A stretch of DNA of 64,000 bases, from positions 113,181-177,180 of the forward strand of contig NZ_JAATJG010000008.1 of assembly GCF_011927765.1 (NCBI RefSeq). The letters run 5' to 3'. The stretch comes from Wenyingzhuangia aestuarii (GTDB lineage Bacteria; Bacteroidota; Bacteroidia; Flavobacteriales; Flavobacteriaceae). Position 1 is the first letter of the stretch. Each line of letters opens with the position of its first letter. Positions 1 to 8,703 of this stretch are shown in pieces. The position numbers and the translations under genes are program-made. The notes below the pieces were generated by a model, which was given only the letters and a program-made list of their open reading frames with translations, had not been told where the DNA came from and did no database searches.

Positions 1-649
1 CATCTAAAGTATACAATCCATAATACACAGGGTCTCCTGTACCCTGATCTACATATACTTCATAAAAAGCTGTTTGTACTGCGGGTACACCAAAATCTCT
101 AAACAATTCTGTTGCTGTTTTCTCTCTCATATAAGAAGCATCGTTGTAATTACTTCCTAAAGACAAATCTTGAAAACCATAAAATCGTTGGTTTTTAATT
201 TCAGAGAATTCATCTTCAAAAACATCAAACTTAAGTCTTAAAGGTAACTTACCATTCCCATTATTATAAGCACCAAACAAGCTTGAATTTCCTTTATATC
301 TAATTCCTACATGGTACCATTGATGACCGTTAAAATAAAAATCGCAAGGAGCATAAATAGGTTTCTCATCCGAAAAAACATCGGGTCCTTCTGCAGCAGT
401 AATTAAACTTGCCAAATTAGACCTCATATTTTTATACTCTTCTTTAGAAAAAACAATATCAACTCTATTTACTTTATTTTCAGGAAAAATAACATCATAA
501 TTAACTCCCTCTAAATCTGTATGAGTTTCCATAGTCCACTCCTTAATATCTTTATTAGGAACAATTTCTACTTCTCTACACGATACTACTAACAGTACTA
601 TGATTAAAACCAATAATACAGGTTGAGTATTTTTAATTCTTATATTCAT
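1..649 (-). CDS. CotH kinase family lipoprotein (3' end outside window)
   Basis: An open frame reads leftward from an ATG at 649 and runs off the window edge without a stop, so about 216 N-terminal residues are visible. The N-terminus is a hydrophobic stretch followed by VVSC, a lipobox, so a surface or periplasmic lipoprotein is likely. The body resembles the CotH family: a segment asking for GIRYKGNSS, then LKFDVFEDEF, then SYMREKTATELFRDFG and a Y-G-L-Y-T-L segment. CotH proteins are atypical protein kinases known from spore coats, and bacterial lipoprotein forms have no settled substrate. It lies 6 bp downstream of the DUF2490 gene and is probably cotranscribed with it and DUF4956, a grouping often seen with CotH and VTC-type polyphosphate polymerases. 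The kinase active site lies beyond the visible part. Confidence 0.8.
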   Translation of the reverse strand, partial: MNIRIKNTQPVLLVLIIVLLVVSCREVEIVPNKDIKEWTMETHTDLEGVNYDVIFPENKVNRVDIVFSKEEYKNMRSNLASLITAAEGPDVFSDEKPIYAPCDFYFNGHQWYHVGIRYKGNSSLFGAYNNGNGKLPLRLKFDVFEDEFSEIKNQRFYGFQDLSLGSNYNDASYMREKTATELFRDFGVPAVQTAFYEVYVDQGTGDPVYYGLYTLD

Positions 650-655
650 AATTGT

Positions 656-1336
656 TTATTTAAGACTGTAAGTATATTTAACCCCAACAATATTTGTTGT
701 TAATGGGTAATCTGTATTTACTTCCTGATCGTATCTATAAAAAAGTTTCATTTTAGCAGACTTGTGTACTTTAAAAGTAGTACCAAAAGTAATTCTATAA
801 CTTTCTAATTGATGATTTACATTGGCTCCTGCAGAACGAAATAGTTCTCCTGACAACTCGGGATCAAACTTCCATTTTTTTATGTTATAAACAGCTTCTG
901 TTTTAAAACGGATTGTTTGTTTTGATTCATCTTCAACCTCTAATTCGTTTCTAGTTTGATAACGAACTCTATATTTTAAATCTAAATTATTTAGTTTGTG
1001 CTTGTAGGTTCCGTCTATATGATATCTTAAGTAATCTTCGTATCCTTGAATTTTACCTGTATGATCATTCTTTTTTATATAACGTAATGCTCCCGAAACT
1101 TCAAAATGTTTAGAAAAGCTATACTCTACATCAAACTGTCCAAAGTATTGATTTACCTCTGAACTATTAGTATCTAACCTTAATTGCCCCTGTAAAGCTA
1201 CAGACCACTTTTTGTTGATTTTGTATTTTAAATTTATACTTGACCATGTTTCTAGATCTCTAACAACTAGTGTGTCTTGACCATAGGTTACCACAGATAT
1301 TAAAAACATTCCTATCAATAAAAACTTGTTTAGCAT
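656..1336 (-). CDS. DUF2490 outer-membrane beta-barrel-like protein
   Basis: About 226 residues from the ATG at 1336. An upstream in-frame ATG at 1399 exists, but it would overlap the preceding DUF4956 gene by 59 bp, and only the later start gives a clean signal peptide (MLNKFLLIGMFLISVVTYG then Q). The mature protein is rich in alternating aromatic/polar strands and matches the DUF2490 pattern: a LETWSSINLKYKINKKW opening, repeated strand pairs, and a C-terminal strand ending in YTYSLK. It is probably a small outer-membrane barrel with unknown ligand. It starts 4 bp after DUF4956 and ends 6 bp before the CotH gene, so the three form one minus-strand operon. Confidence 0.75.
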   Translation of the reverse strand: MLNKFLLIGMFLISVVTYGQDTLVVRDLETWSSINLKYKINKKWSVALQGQLRLDTNSSEVNQYFGQFDVEYSFSKHFEVSGALRYIKKNDHTGKIQGYEDYLRYHIDGTYKHKLNNLDLKYRVRYQTRNELEVEDESKQTIRFKTEAVYNIKKWKFDPELSGELFRSAGANVNHQLESYRITFGTTFKVHKSAKMKLFYRYDQEVNTDYPLTTNIVGVKYTYSLK

Positions 1337-1340
1337 TGCC

Positions 1341-1940
1341 TTATTTATTTTCGTAGTAAATGGTAATGTTTGCAAATTTTCTTCTAAAGTTAACTTCATG
1401 AATTTTTATTTTCTCAATACTTAGACCTGTTTTTTCCTCTAAATCGTCCTTTAATAGTTGATAATTTTCTGGTTTTAAATTTTCTAAAACTTCGTAAGTA
1501 ATTTTTCTAGATACTTGATGTTTTAAACTCCAAAACCACTCCGTCAACCATAAAACTAAAATAATCAGTAAGTTAGCCATAAACAATTCCAGATAACTCA
1601 TTTTTTTATTTGCCAAAGAATTAATTACAGAAACCCCAATTACTACAAATAAATAGGTCATTTCCTTAATATCAATAGAGTTGGTTCTATATCGTATAAT
1701 TCCAAAAATAGCAAACAGCCCTAGAGCCATACCTAGGTCTAATTCAAACTTTTTAAGAGTAAAACACAAAAAGAATACAATTACACTAATCATGTAATAG
1801 GTAAAAAAATATTCTTTGTTTTTGGCTTTTTTATAGTAAAGTCCCCTAATAATAATAGTTAGAAAACTGATATTGATACAAAATTTAAAAAGCATTTTGT
1901 AAAAATCATCATCAAAAATAGGCATGTTATATATTTCCAT
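1341..1940 (-). CDS. DUF4956 integral membrane protein
   Basis: 199 residues with about four hydrophobic segments in the first 135 residues, then a soluble C-terminal part of about 60 residues. The loop GLFAIFGIIRYRT (around residues 74-86) is the hallmark of DUF4956. Members are often encoded next to VTC-domain polyphosphate polymerases and CotH proteins. Here CotH is two genes downstream and no VTC gene is seen in the window, though one could lie just left of it. The function is unknown. Start at 1940 because no other ATG precedes the first membrane segment except M6, so a start at residue 6 cannot be excluded. Confidence 0.75.
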   Translation of the reverse strand: MEIYNMPIFDDDFYKMLFKFCINISFLTIIIRGLYYKKAKNKEYFFTYYMISVIVFFLCFTLKKFELDLGMALGLFAIFGIIRYRTNSIDIKEMTYLFVVIGVSVINSLANKKMSYLELFMANLLIILVLWLTEWFWSLKHQVSRKITYEVLENLKPENYQLLKDDLEEKTGLSIEKIKIHEVNFRRKFANITIYYENK

Positions 1941-2124
1941 ATTATTTATTCAGGTATGTAAATAGGTGTGTTTCTATATTTTATGCAAAAATGAGGAAAA
2001 AAAAATGGAATTTTACTATAAAAACGCAGTAGATTAAACTTAACGCTACCTAACACCATAGCTACAAACCTATTACAGCTAGTTAGGTTTGTTATTTTTC
2101 TATAGTTTACAAAGACCCCTCTAT

Positions 2125-2168
2125 AAAACAAACAAGACATTTCTACATAGAAATGTCTTGTTTGTTTT
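2125..2168 (-). terminator. Perfect 21-bp hairpin terminator
   Basis: A 21-base arm at 2125-2145 is exactly repeated in reverse complement at 2148-2168, leaving a two-base centre. The arms end in AAAA/TTTT, so the hairpin could work on both strands. It sits 17 bp past the stop of the O-methyltransferase gene and is the likely terminator of the 3.7-2.2 kb operon. The stretch between it and the DUF4956 start (1941-2124) shows no convincing gene. Confidence 0.85.
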
Positions 2169-2184
2169 AATATGTAAAAGAATT

Positions 2185-2826
2185 TTATTTTACTCTTGTA
2201 ATGGTTAATCCATCTCTAATAGGTAGTAGTATTGTTTCCACTCTATCGTCTTCATTTACTTTTTTGTTATAAATAACAAGTTCTTTAGTATCTATATCTT
2301 TAGGGTCAATTTCTTGAACCACTTTTCCACTCCACAACACATTGTCTGATAAAATTACTCCACCTGGATTCATTTTATCAATAATCAAATCAAAGTAGTT
2401 AGAATAATTAGCTTTATCTGCATCTATAAAAACCAAATCAAACTTTTCATCAATAGTAGGAAGAATATCTATGGCGTTTCCAACATGTTGATGCATTTGT
2501 GCTCCCCAAGGAGATAAGTCAAAATATTTACGTTGCAAATCAAACAACTCTTCGTTTTTATCAATGGTATGTAAGGATCCTGTAGATTTCATTCCCTCAC
2601 ACATACAAAGTGCAGAATATCCGGTATAAGTACCTATTTCTAAAATGTTCTTAGGATTGATTAATTTAGATATAATTGATAATAATCTACCTTGATAAGT
2701 ACCACTTAACATACGCGGATTTAGTACCGTTTGCCAAGTTTCTGTATTTAATGCCTGTAAAAGTTCAGGCTCTTTTTGAGAATGATTTACTGCGTATTGA
2801 TCTATCTCATCTGGTAAAAAGTGCAT
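2185..2826 (-). CDS. Class I SAM-dependent O-methyltransferase
   Basis: 213 residues, the usual length of the family-3 O-methyltransferases (catechol/caffeoyl-CoA type). Motif I is ILEIGTYTGYSALCM (around residues 61-75). The acidic residue of TIDKNEELF binds the SAM ribose. VFIDADKANYSNYFD (around residues 132-146) supplies the metal-binding aspartate, and GGVILSDNVLWSGKV follows. These enzymes methylate catechol-like hydroxyls with Mg2+; the substrate here is not predictable. The start is one base after the stop of the zinc-finger gene, so it is translationally linked with that gene and the ECF sigma factor. Confidence 0.88.
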   Translation of the reverse strand: MHFLPDEIDQYAVNHSQKEPELLQALNTETWQTVLNPRMLSGTYQGRLLSIISKLINPKNILEIGTYTGYSALCMCEGMKSTGSLHTIDKNEELFDLQRKYFDLSPWGAQMHQHVGNAIDILPTIDEKFDLVFIDADKANYSNYFDLIIDKMNPGGVILSDNVLWSGKVVQEIDPKDIDTKELVIYNKKVNEDDRVETILLPIRDGLTITRVK

Positions 2827-2827
2827 G

Positions 2828-3100
2828 CTATTTTTCTTTATCGAATTCTTTAATTTGTGCTTTTAGCTTTTCTTTATCTTCTGCACTTAAACAACATTTA
2901 TGTGTTTCTTGATATCTTTTAGCCATTGCACACATATCAGACAATTCTGAATTTTGCTTGCTAAACAACCTACACACTTTACAAAACATAAAATGTATAT
3001 TCAATTTAATTTTATCTGTTAATGTGGCTGCTCCGTATTGCGATTTAGTACAAATTGCAGTAGCCTCCTCACATGTAATTTTCATTTTTCCCATGGCCAT
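2828..3100 (-). CDS. Small cysteine-rich protein, putative zinc-finger anti-sigma factor
   Basis: 90 residues with no membrane segment. HFMFCKVC (around residues 36-43) matches the H-x3-C-x2-C core of zinc-binding anti-sigma (ZAS) domains, and further cysteines occur at positions 10, 17, 56 and in the KCC pair near residue 68. It starts 2 bp after the stop of the ECF sigma gene, the usual place for a cognate anti-sigma factor. It could be a soluble regulator or simply a metal-binding accessory. Assignment rests on the motif and position only. Confidence 0.65.
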   Translation of the reverse strand: MAMGKMKITCEEATAICTKSQYGAATLTDKIKLNIHFMFCKVCRLFSKQNSELSDMCAMAKRYQETHKCCLSAEDKEKLKAQIKEFDKEK

Positions 3101-3102
3101 AC

Positions 3103-3675
3103 TTACTTTTTAAACCAATTATCTTCCATACACTTTCTTAGTTGAGTTCTAGCTCTATGGATAATAACCCAAAGGTTAGACGAGGTTATATCCAACTCAT
3201 TACAAATATCTTCGGTCTCAAAACCTTGAATCGTTTTCATTTCAAAAACCATTCTATATTTTTCTGGTAATTTTTGAATACATGCTTGTAAAGCAGCTCC
3301 TAATTCTTCCGATTCCATTTCTGCATCTGCTCCTCCATTCCATTCTTGAGGAACTCGTTCTTCTATCCAATCACCTTCTCTTTCACTATCCTGATAAAAG
3401 TTCATACGAACCTCAGCTTTTCCTTTTTTGGAATTTATTTTACGGTAGTGATCTATAATTTTTCTTTTTAAAATAGAAATCAACCAAGTTCGCTCGCTTG
3501 CTTTCCCTTCAAAATTTTTCATAGATTTTAGACCCGCAAAAAAAGTTTCTTGCACCAAGTCTTTCGCCTTTTCAGCATCACTAACCCTAGCAATCGTATA
3601 ATTAAAAAGATAGTCCGCATAAGCATCTATCCATTTATCCGGATCTAGTGTATGTATTTTAGTTTCTTCTGACAT
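3103..3675 (-). CDS. RNA polymerase ECF sigma factor
   Basis: 190 residues, the usual ECF length. Region 2 is visible in DAEKAKDLVQETFFAGLKS and the following FEGKASERTWLISILKRKIIDHYRK; region 4 is LPEKYRMVFEMK followed by a helix-turn-helix (GFETEDICNELDITSSNLWVIIHRARTQLRKCM). The linker is long and acidic (about residues 85-125). It heads a three-gene minus-strand operon with a zinc-finger protein and an O-methyltransferase. A group autoregulated by the sigma factor is plausible, but no target promoter was identified. Confidence 0.92.
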   Translation of the reverse strand: MSEETKIHTLDPDKWIDAYADYLFNYTIARVSDAEKAKDLVQETFFAGLKSMKNFEGKASERTWLISILKRKIIDHYRKINSKKGKAEVRMNFYQDSEREGDWIEERVPQEWNGGADAEMESEELGAALQACIQKLPEKYRMVFEMKTIQGFETEDICNELDITSSNLWVIIHRARTQLRKCMEDNWFKK

Positions 3676-3832
3676 GTTCCCTTGTAGGTTTTACGTGATA
3701 AAGATAAGGTATTTCTCAACAAATGTGCCACTTCACTACCTAGAATCTAATCGCAGTAATCTTTAATTAATTACGGTGTTTCCTTAAAAAAGAGTAATTT
3801 TACACACTGAATTTTTTAGATTCTATAAAATT

Positions 3833-4651
3833 ATGTCTGCAATAAAAAAAGAATACAAGAGAATTACCACAAACACGCTAATCAAAATGAAAAGCAAAGG
3901 AGAAAAAATCTCTATGCTTACGGCTTATGATTTTACCATGGCTAAAATTATTGATACAGCAGGTGTTGATGTAATATTAGTTGGAGATTCTGCTTCTAAC
4001 GTAATGGCCGGTCACGAAACTACGTTACCTATTACTTTAGATCAAATGATTTACCATGCCAGTAGTGTGGTAAGAGCTACTAAAAGAAGTTTGGTGGTGG
4101 TAGATATTCCTTTTGGAAGTTATCAATCAGACTCTAAAGAGGCTTTGCGTTCTGCTATTAGAATTATGAAAGAATCTGGAGCTCACGCTGTAAAAGTAGA
4201 AGGTGGTATTGAAATTGAAAATGCCTTATCTAGAATTATTCAGGCAGGAATTCCTGTTATGGGACATTTAGGATTAACTCCTCAATCTATTTACCAATTT
4301 GGAACTTATACCGTTAGAGCTAAAGAAGAACAAGAAGCAGAAAAATTAATTGCCGATGCTAAATTTTTAGAATCTAAAGGTTGTTTTGCTTTGGTTTTAG
4401 AAAAAATTCCAGCAAAATTAGCACAAAAAGTAGCAGATAGTTTAAGTATTCCTGTTATTGGAATTGGTGCGGGGGCTGCTGTAGACGGACAAGTATTGGT
4501 AACTCACGATATGTTAGGAATGACTCATGAATTTCATCCTCGTTTTTTACGTAGATATTTAAACTTGTATGATGATATGAGTAATGCCGTAGAACAATAT
4601 ACCAAAGATGTAAAATCTGTTGATTTTCCTAACGAAAAAGAACAATATTAA
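3833..4651 (+). CDS. panB: 3-methyl-2-oxobutanoate hydroxymethyltransferase (ketopantoate synthesis)
   Basis: 272 residues, a (beta/alpha)8 enzyme that transfers a hydroxymethyl group from 5,10-methylene-THF to 2-oxoisovalerate, the first step toward pantothenate and CoA. Seen: [28 protein letters not shown] with the Mg-binding aspartate, then [30 protein letters not shown], and [23 protein letters not shown] near the C-terminus. Length and motifs are complete. It is the first gene of a plus-strand run diverging from the sigma-factor operon; a weak TAATTTTA element lies about 40 bp upstream. Confidence 0.96.
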   Translation: MSAIKKEYKRITTNTLIKMKSKGEKISMLTAYDFTMAKIIDTAGVDVILVGDSASNVMAGHETTLPITLDQMIYHASSVVRATKRSLVVVDIPFGSYQSDSKEALRSAIRIMKESGAHAVKVEGGIEIENALSRIIQAGIPVMGHLGLTPQSIYQFGTYTVRAKEEQEAEKLIADAKFLESKGCFALVLEKIPAKLAQKVADSLSIPVIGIGAGAAVDGQVLVTHDMLGMTHEFHPRFLRRYLNLYDDMSNAVEQYTKDVKSVDFPNEKEQY

Positions 4652-4667
4652 GTTTTATACAACCTAC

Positions 4668-5162
4668 ATGAAACTATTTTTTAAAATACTTCTGATTAAT
4701 ACATTGTTTCTAACATCTTGTAAAGAAAAAAACAGAAACACCAATAAAATAGTTTCAGATACTATTACAAAAAAAGAAGACGTTTTATTAAAAAATCAAT
4801 CTTTAGAAAATACGGCAACAACCACTAAAGAACATTATATCTGTTACAATGCAGACAATAATAAAAACTTAAAAATTTGGATTAGGTTTCACAACAACAA
4901 AGCTATTAGCGTAAAATACAAAGGATCAAAAACAGCTATCAGCCTTAACTACCTTAAAGAAGAGTTTCTAAAAGGAGGAGCACATCCTACTATAATTACT
5001 CATTACAACGAATTATATAACGGTAAAATAAACGGACAATATATTTTAACACATTCTGGAATATGGGATTATGTAAAATATATTAGAGGAAAAGATCAAA
5101 AAGAATTCAATTTCACTATTGATCATAACTCAAACAATTATAGTAGCAAACCTTGTTTTTAA
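4668..5162 (+). CDS. Hypothetical lipoprotein
   Basis: 164 residues from the ATG at 4668. A longer frame from 4620 overlaps panB and lacks a signal at its start, so the later start was chosen; it gives a hydrophobic leader and the lipobox FLTSC. The mature part is lysine- and asparagine-rich with one conserved-looking segment (YICYNADNNKNLKIWIRFHNNKA) and ends in a lone cysteine. I do not recognise a family. It follows panB by 16 bp and precedes a dehydrogenase gene by 27 bp. Confidence 0.7.
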   Translation: MKLFFKILLINTLFLTSCKEKNRNTNKIVSDTITKKEDVLLKNQSLENTATTTKEHYICYNADNNKNLKIWIRFHNNKAISVKYKGSKTAISLNYLKEEFLKGGAHPTIITHYNELYNGKINGQYILTHSGIWDYVKYIRGKDQKEFNFTIDHNSNNYSSKPCF

Positions 5163-5189
5163 GAATAAAACCGCCAGTAATTTCCAATT

Positions 5190-6131
5190 ATGAAAATACT
5201 TCACATAGATTCTAACCACGCTATATTACAAGAAGATTTAGCACTTTTTGGTTGTGAAAATCACGAAGATTATACTTCGACTAAAACAGAAGTAGAAAGC
5301 AAAATTCATTTATACGATGGAATTGTCATCCGCAGTCGTTTTAACATTGATAAAACATTTTTAGATGCAGCTAGCAATTTAAAATTTATAGCACGTGTAG
5401 GTGCTGGTTTAGAAAGTATAGATTGTGATTATGCAAAACGCAAAGGAATTGTTTTAATTGCAGCTCCAGAAGGAAACAGAAATGCTGTTGGAGAGCATGC
5501 CTTGGGAATGATTTTAAGTTTATTTAACAATCTTAAAAAAGCAGATTTAGAAATAAGACAAGGACAATGGTTGCGCGAAGCCAATAGAGGTTTAGAACTA
5601 GAGGGTAAAACCGTTGGATTAATTGGCTACGGAAACATGGGAAAAGCCTTTGCTAAAAAACTAAAAGGTTTTGATTGTAAAGTTATTTGTTACGATTTAA
5701 AAGATCATGTAAGTGATGAAAATTGCTCACAAGTTAGTTTGGAAGAATTGCAAGCACAAACAGATGTTTTAAGCATTCATACCCCACACAACGAGCAATC
5801 TTTTAAAATGATTGATGCAAATTTCATCAATGGATTTCAAAAATCATTTTACATTATCAATACCGCAAGAGGAACTGCTATTGTAACGAATGACTTAGTA
5901 GATGGATTAAAATCTGGTAAAGTATTAGGTGCTTGTTTAGATGTTTTAGAGTACGAAAAACTATCTTTTGAAAATCTTTTTGAAAACAATCAACTACCTC
6001 CTGCTTTTGAATATTTAATTCACGCAGATAATGTTTTATTATCTCCACATATTGCTGGTTGGACTGTAGAATCTAAGTTTAAATTAGCAAAAACCATCAC
6101 TCAAAAGATACATCAACATTTTTTTAATTAA
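5190..6131 (+). CDS. D-2-hydroxyacid dehydrogenase (phosphoglycerate dehydrogenase-like)
   Basis: 313 residues, the normal length for a D-isomer-specific 2-hydroxyacid dehydrogenase without a regulatory domain. The Rossmann motif GLIGYGNMGKAFA lies near residues 142-154. The catalytic triad is visible: R in NTARGTA, E in DVLEYEK, H in SPHIAGWT. A substrate loop FIARVGAGLESID is also present. Its place next to cysE and cysM fits a role in serine supply (3-phosphoglycerate oxidation), but glyoxylate or other 2-keto acids are possible substrates. No ACT domain follows. Confidence 0.85.
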   Translation: MKILHIDSNHAILQEDLALFGCENHEDYTSTKTEVESKIHLYDGIVIRSRFNIDKTFLDAASNLKFIARVGAGLESIDCDYAKRKGIVLIAAPEGNRNAVGEHALGMILSLFNNLKKADLEIRQGQWLREANRGLELEGKTVGLIGYGNMGKAFAKKLKGFDCKVICYDLKDHVSDENCSQVSLEELQAQTDVLSIHTPHNEQSFKMIDANFINGFQKSFYIINTARGTAIVTNDLVDGLKSGKVLGACLDVLEYEKLSFENLFENNQLPPAFEYLIHADNVLLSPHIAGWTVESKFKLAKTITQKIHQHFFN

Positions 6132-6171
6132 AGAATTGTAATGTTTACTTTTATGCTTAGACAACTTTAGC

Positions 6172-6948
6172 ATGAAAGAAATAATAAAACAACTACAAAG
6201 CATTAAACAAAACACTGATTTAAACTATAGTGTAAAAACTAGCGTTGAAGATTTTACTGAAAAAATATTTAGTGTTTTATTTGATGATAGCATAGATTTA
6301 GCCAACGGATTTAAAGAATTAGAACTTTTATTTAAAAAAGCAGCTAAAATTTCATGCGCTTCTACTCAAGAAATCTGTGACAAAACATGGATTCATTTTG
6401 CAGAAAAACTGCCCTCTATTTTAGAAGATTTAAATAAAGATGCAGCCTATTTTATGGAATCAGATCCTGCAGCTAGAAGAGTAGAAGAAATCTATTTTGC
6501 GTATCCTGGGTTTTATGCCATAGCTATTCACCGTTTAAGTCACGAAGTATACAATCAAAAATTATATCTTTTTGCTAGATTAATGAGTGAATATGCTCAT
6601 AGATTAACAGGAACAGACATTCATCCTGGAGCTACAATTTACGCACCTGTATTTATAGATCACGCTACGGGAATTGTTATTGGAGAAACTTGTATTATTG
6701 AACCTAATGTTAAAATTTATCAAGGAGTTACCTTAGGAGCATTAAGTGTTAGTAAAGATAAACAAGATACCAAAAGACATCCTACCGTAAAATCTAACGT
6801 TTGTATTTATGCCAATGCTACTATTTTAGGAGGGGAAACCGTTGTGGGAGAAAACTCTATTATTGGAGGTAACGTTTGGGTTACTAAATCAGTTCCTAAC
6901 AACTCCGTTGTATACAACACTATAGAAGCTAATATTAAATCTAGATAA
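6172..6948 (+). CDS. cysE: Serine O-acetyltransferase
   Basis: 258 residues. It acetylates L-serine with acetyl-CoA to give O-acetylserine for cysteine synthesis. The N-terminal helical half holds DPAARRVEEIYFAYPGFYAI, and the left-handed beta-helix half holds hexapeptide repeats from TDIHPGATI onward. The catalytic histidine region is FIDHATGIVIGE, followed by YQGVTLGALS and RHPTV. The N-terminus is longer than in the shortest EpsC type. The partner cysM lies two genes downstream, separated only by a PAP2 gene. Confidence 0.94.
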   Translation: MKEIIKQLQSIKQNTDLNYSVKTSVEDFTEKIFSVLFDDSIDLANGFKELELLFKKAAKISCASTQEICDKTWIHFAEKLPSILEDLNKDAAYFMESDPAARRVEEIYFAYPGFYAIAIHRLSHEVYNQKLYLFARLMSEYAHRLTGTDIHPGATIYAPVFIDHATGIVIGETCIIEPNVKIYQGVTLGALSVSKDKQDTKRHPTVKSNVCIYANATILGGETVVGENSIIGGNVWVTKSVPNNSVVYNTIEANIKSR

Positions 6949-6957
6949 TTACTAAGT

Positions 6958-7803
6958 ATGCAAAACTTACCTCAAAAAATAGTCATTCTATTTATGTTGT
7001 TATGCACAACATTGTCGTATTCACAAGAGTCTTTAGAAAGTGTAGTAGCTAGAGAACAATCGCTTAAAGAAGATTTTGGATACACCTGGAAAGGGATTGC
7101 CAATTTTTACGCATCTCCTTTTAAATGGAAAAAAAAGCAATTTCTACAAACAGGATTGGTTTTAGGAAGCTATGCTGCTTTAACTTTTATTGATGAACCC
7201 GTAAATCCTTTTTTTAAAAAACTACAACCTAAAGTTCCTACTCCTATAAGAGAATTTGGAGATTGGTTTGGAGGACCTATTAATGCAGTGGTTTTTTCTG
7301 GAGGTTTATTTACTTACGGATACATTGCCAAAAAACCTAAAATTAAAAAAACAGGAATCTTACTAATGTCTTCTATTGCAGCTGCAGGTTTTTTACAAAC
7401 TACTATTAAAACAATGGTAGGTAGAGCAAGACCCTCTGCAGAAGTAGGTGCCAGAGCTTACAAGCCTTTTACCCCACTAGCTAAATATCACTCTTTCCCA
7501 TCGGGTCACTCTGTGGTAGCTACGGTTTTTGCACATAGTATTGCCCGCCAAGTAGACAATCCTTGGGCAAAAGCAGGAATTTATGCTGTGGGAGCTATTA
7601 CACCTGTTTCTAGGTTATGGGATGGTGCTCATTGGTTTTCTGATGTAGCTTTAGGAACCTTTATAGGTTTTATTACCGTAGACAGTATAGATAAGTATTT
7701 AACCAAAATATACGAAGGAGAACAAGTTAAAAAAGAACTTACCAACGTATGGAAACTAGATGGTGGACTTATGAATTTTAAAATTAGTTACACTTTTAAT
7801 TAA
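6958..7803 (+). CDS. PAP2 superfamily phosphatase
   Basis: 281 residues with an N-terminal signal (LLCTTLSYSQ) and several hydrophobic segments. The three PAP2 motifs are intact: KTMVGRARP, PSGHS and SRLWDGAHWFSDVALG, with the catalytic histidines in the second and third. Family members remove phosphate from lipid phosphates such as phosphatidic acid or undecaprenyl pyrophosphate on the outer face of the inner membrane. It lies between cysE and cysM with gaps of 9 and 5 bp, so it shares their transcript; the metabolic link is not obvious. Confidence 0.9.
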   Translation: MQNLPQKIVILFMLLCTTLSYSQESLESVVAREQSLKEDFGYTWKGIANFYASPFKWKKKQFLQTGLVLGSYAALTFIDEPVNPFFKKLQPKVPTPIREFGDWFGGPINAVVFSGGLFTYGYIAKKPKIKKTGILLMSSIAAAGFLQTTIKTMVGRARPSAEVGARAYKPFTPLAKYHSFPSGHSVVATVFAHSIARQVDNPWAKAGIYAVGAITPVSRLWDGAHWFSDVALGTFIGFITVDSIDKYLTKIYEGEQVKKELTNVWKLDGGLMNFKISYTFN

Positions 7804-7808
7804 CAACT

Positions 7809-8693
7809 ATGTATCATAAATTATTAGAATATATTGGAAACACTCCGTTGGTAGAAACTACCAATTTAGTACAAAATCCAAACGTAAAATTATTATTAAA
7901 ATTAGAAGGTAACAATCCTGGAGGAAGCGTAAAAGATCGTGCAGCTTATTACATGATCAAAGGAGCTTTGGAAAGAGGAGATATTAAAGATGGAGACAAG
8001 TTAATAGAAGCTACTAGTGGAAATACTGGAATTGCTTTAGCCATGATTGCCCAACTTTTAAATATTGATATTGAACTAGTATTACCCGAAAACTCTACAG
8101 TAGAACGTGTACAAACTATGCGTGCGTACGGGGCTAAAGTAACTTTAACATCTGCCAAAACAGGAATTATTGGTTCTAGAGATTATGCTGATGAAAAAGT
8201 AGCTCAAGGAGGATATGTAATGTTAAACCAATTTGCTAACGATGACAACTGGAAAGCACATTACAACACTACCGGACCCGAAATATGGAGAGATACCCAT
8301 GGAGAAGTAACACATTTTGTATCTGCTATGGGAACTACAGGTACTATTATGGGAACCTCAACTTATTTAAAAGAACAAAACCCGAACATACAAATTGTAG
8401 GAGCACATCCTAGTGATGGTTCTCAAATTCCAGGAATTAGAAAATGGCCAGAAGAATATTTACCTAAAATCTTTAATAGATCAAAAGTAGATACTATTAT
8501 GGAGGTTTCTGAAGCTGATGCAAGAACCATGACTAAGCGTTTAGCTAATGAAGAAGGTATTTTTGCAGGTATGAGCTCTGGTGGATCTGTTGCCACAGCT
8601 GTAAAGTTGGCAAATAAATTAGAGAGCGGTGTAATTGTTGCTATTATTTGCGACAGAGGGGATAGATATTTATCATCGGACTTGTTCGATTAA
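7809..8693 (+). CDS. cysM: Cysteine synthase B (O-acetylserine sulfhydrylase)
   Basis: 294 residues. This PLP enzyme makes cysteine from O-acetylserine and sulfide or thiosulfate. The PLP lysine is K42 in NPGGSVKDRAA, the substrate loop is EATSGNTGIALA, the phosphate loop is MGTTGTIMGTS, and the C-terminal serine segment is GMSSGG. The MGTTGTIMG form and 294-residue length fit CysM better than CysK. It completes the serine-to-cysteine route begun by cysE upstream. Confidence 0.93.
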   Translation: MYHKLLEYIGNTPLVETTNLVQNPNVKLLLKLEGNNPGGSVKDRAAYYMIKGALERGDIKDGDKLIEATSGNTGIALAMIAQLLNIDIELVLPENSTVERVQTMRAYGAKVTLTSAKTGIIGSRDYADEKVAQGGYVMLNQFANDDNWKAHYNTTGPEIWRDTHGEVTHFVSAMGTTGTIMGTSTYLKEQNPNIQIVGAHPSDGSQIPGIRKWPEEYLPKIFNRSKVDTIMEVSEADARTMTKRLANEEGIFAGMSSGGSVATAVKLANKLESGVIVAIICDRGDRYLSSDLFD

Positions 8694-8703
8694 TTAACCT
8701 CTT

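Noticed and set aside
1946..2140. 64-residue frame on the minus strand
   Set aside because: It overlaps the terminator at 2125-2168, lacks any family pattern and has no clear start region.
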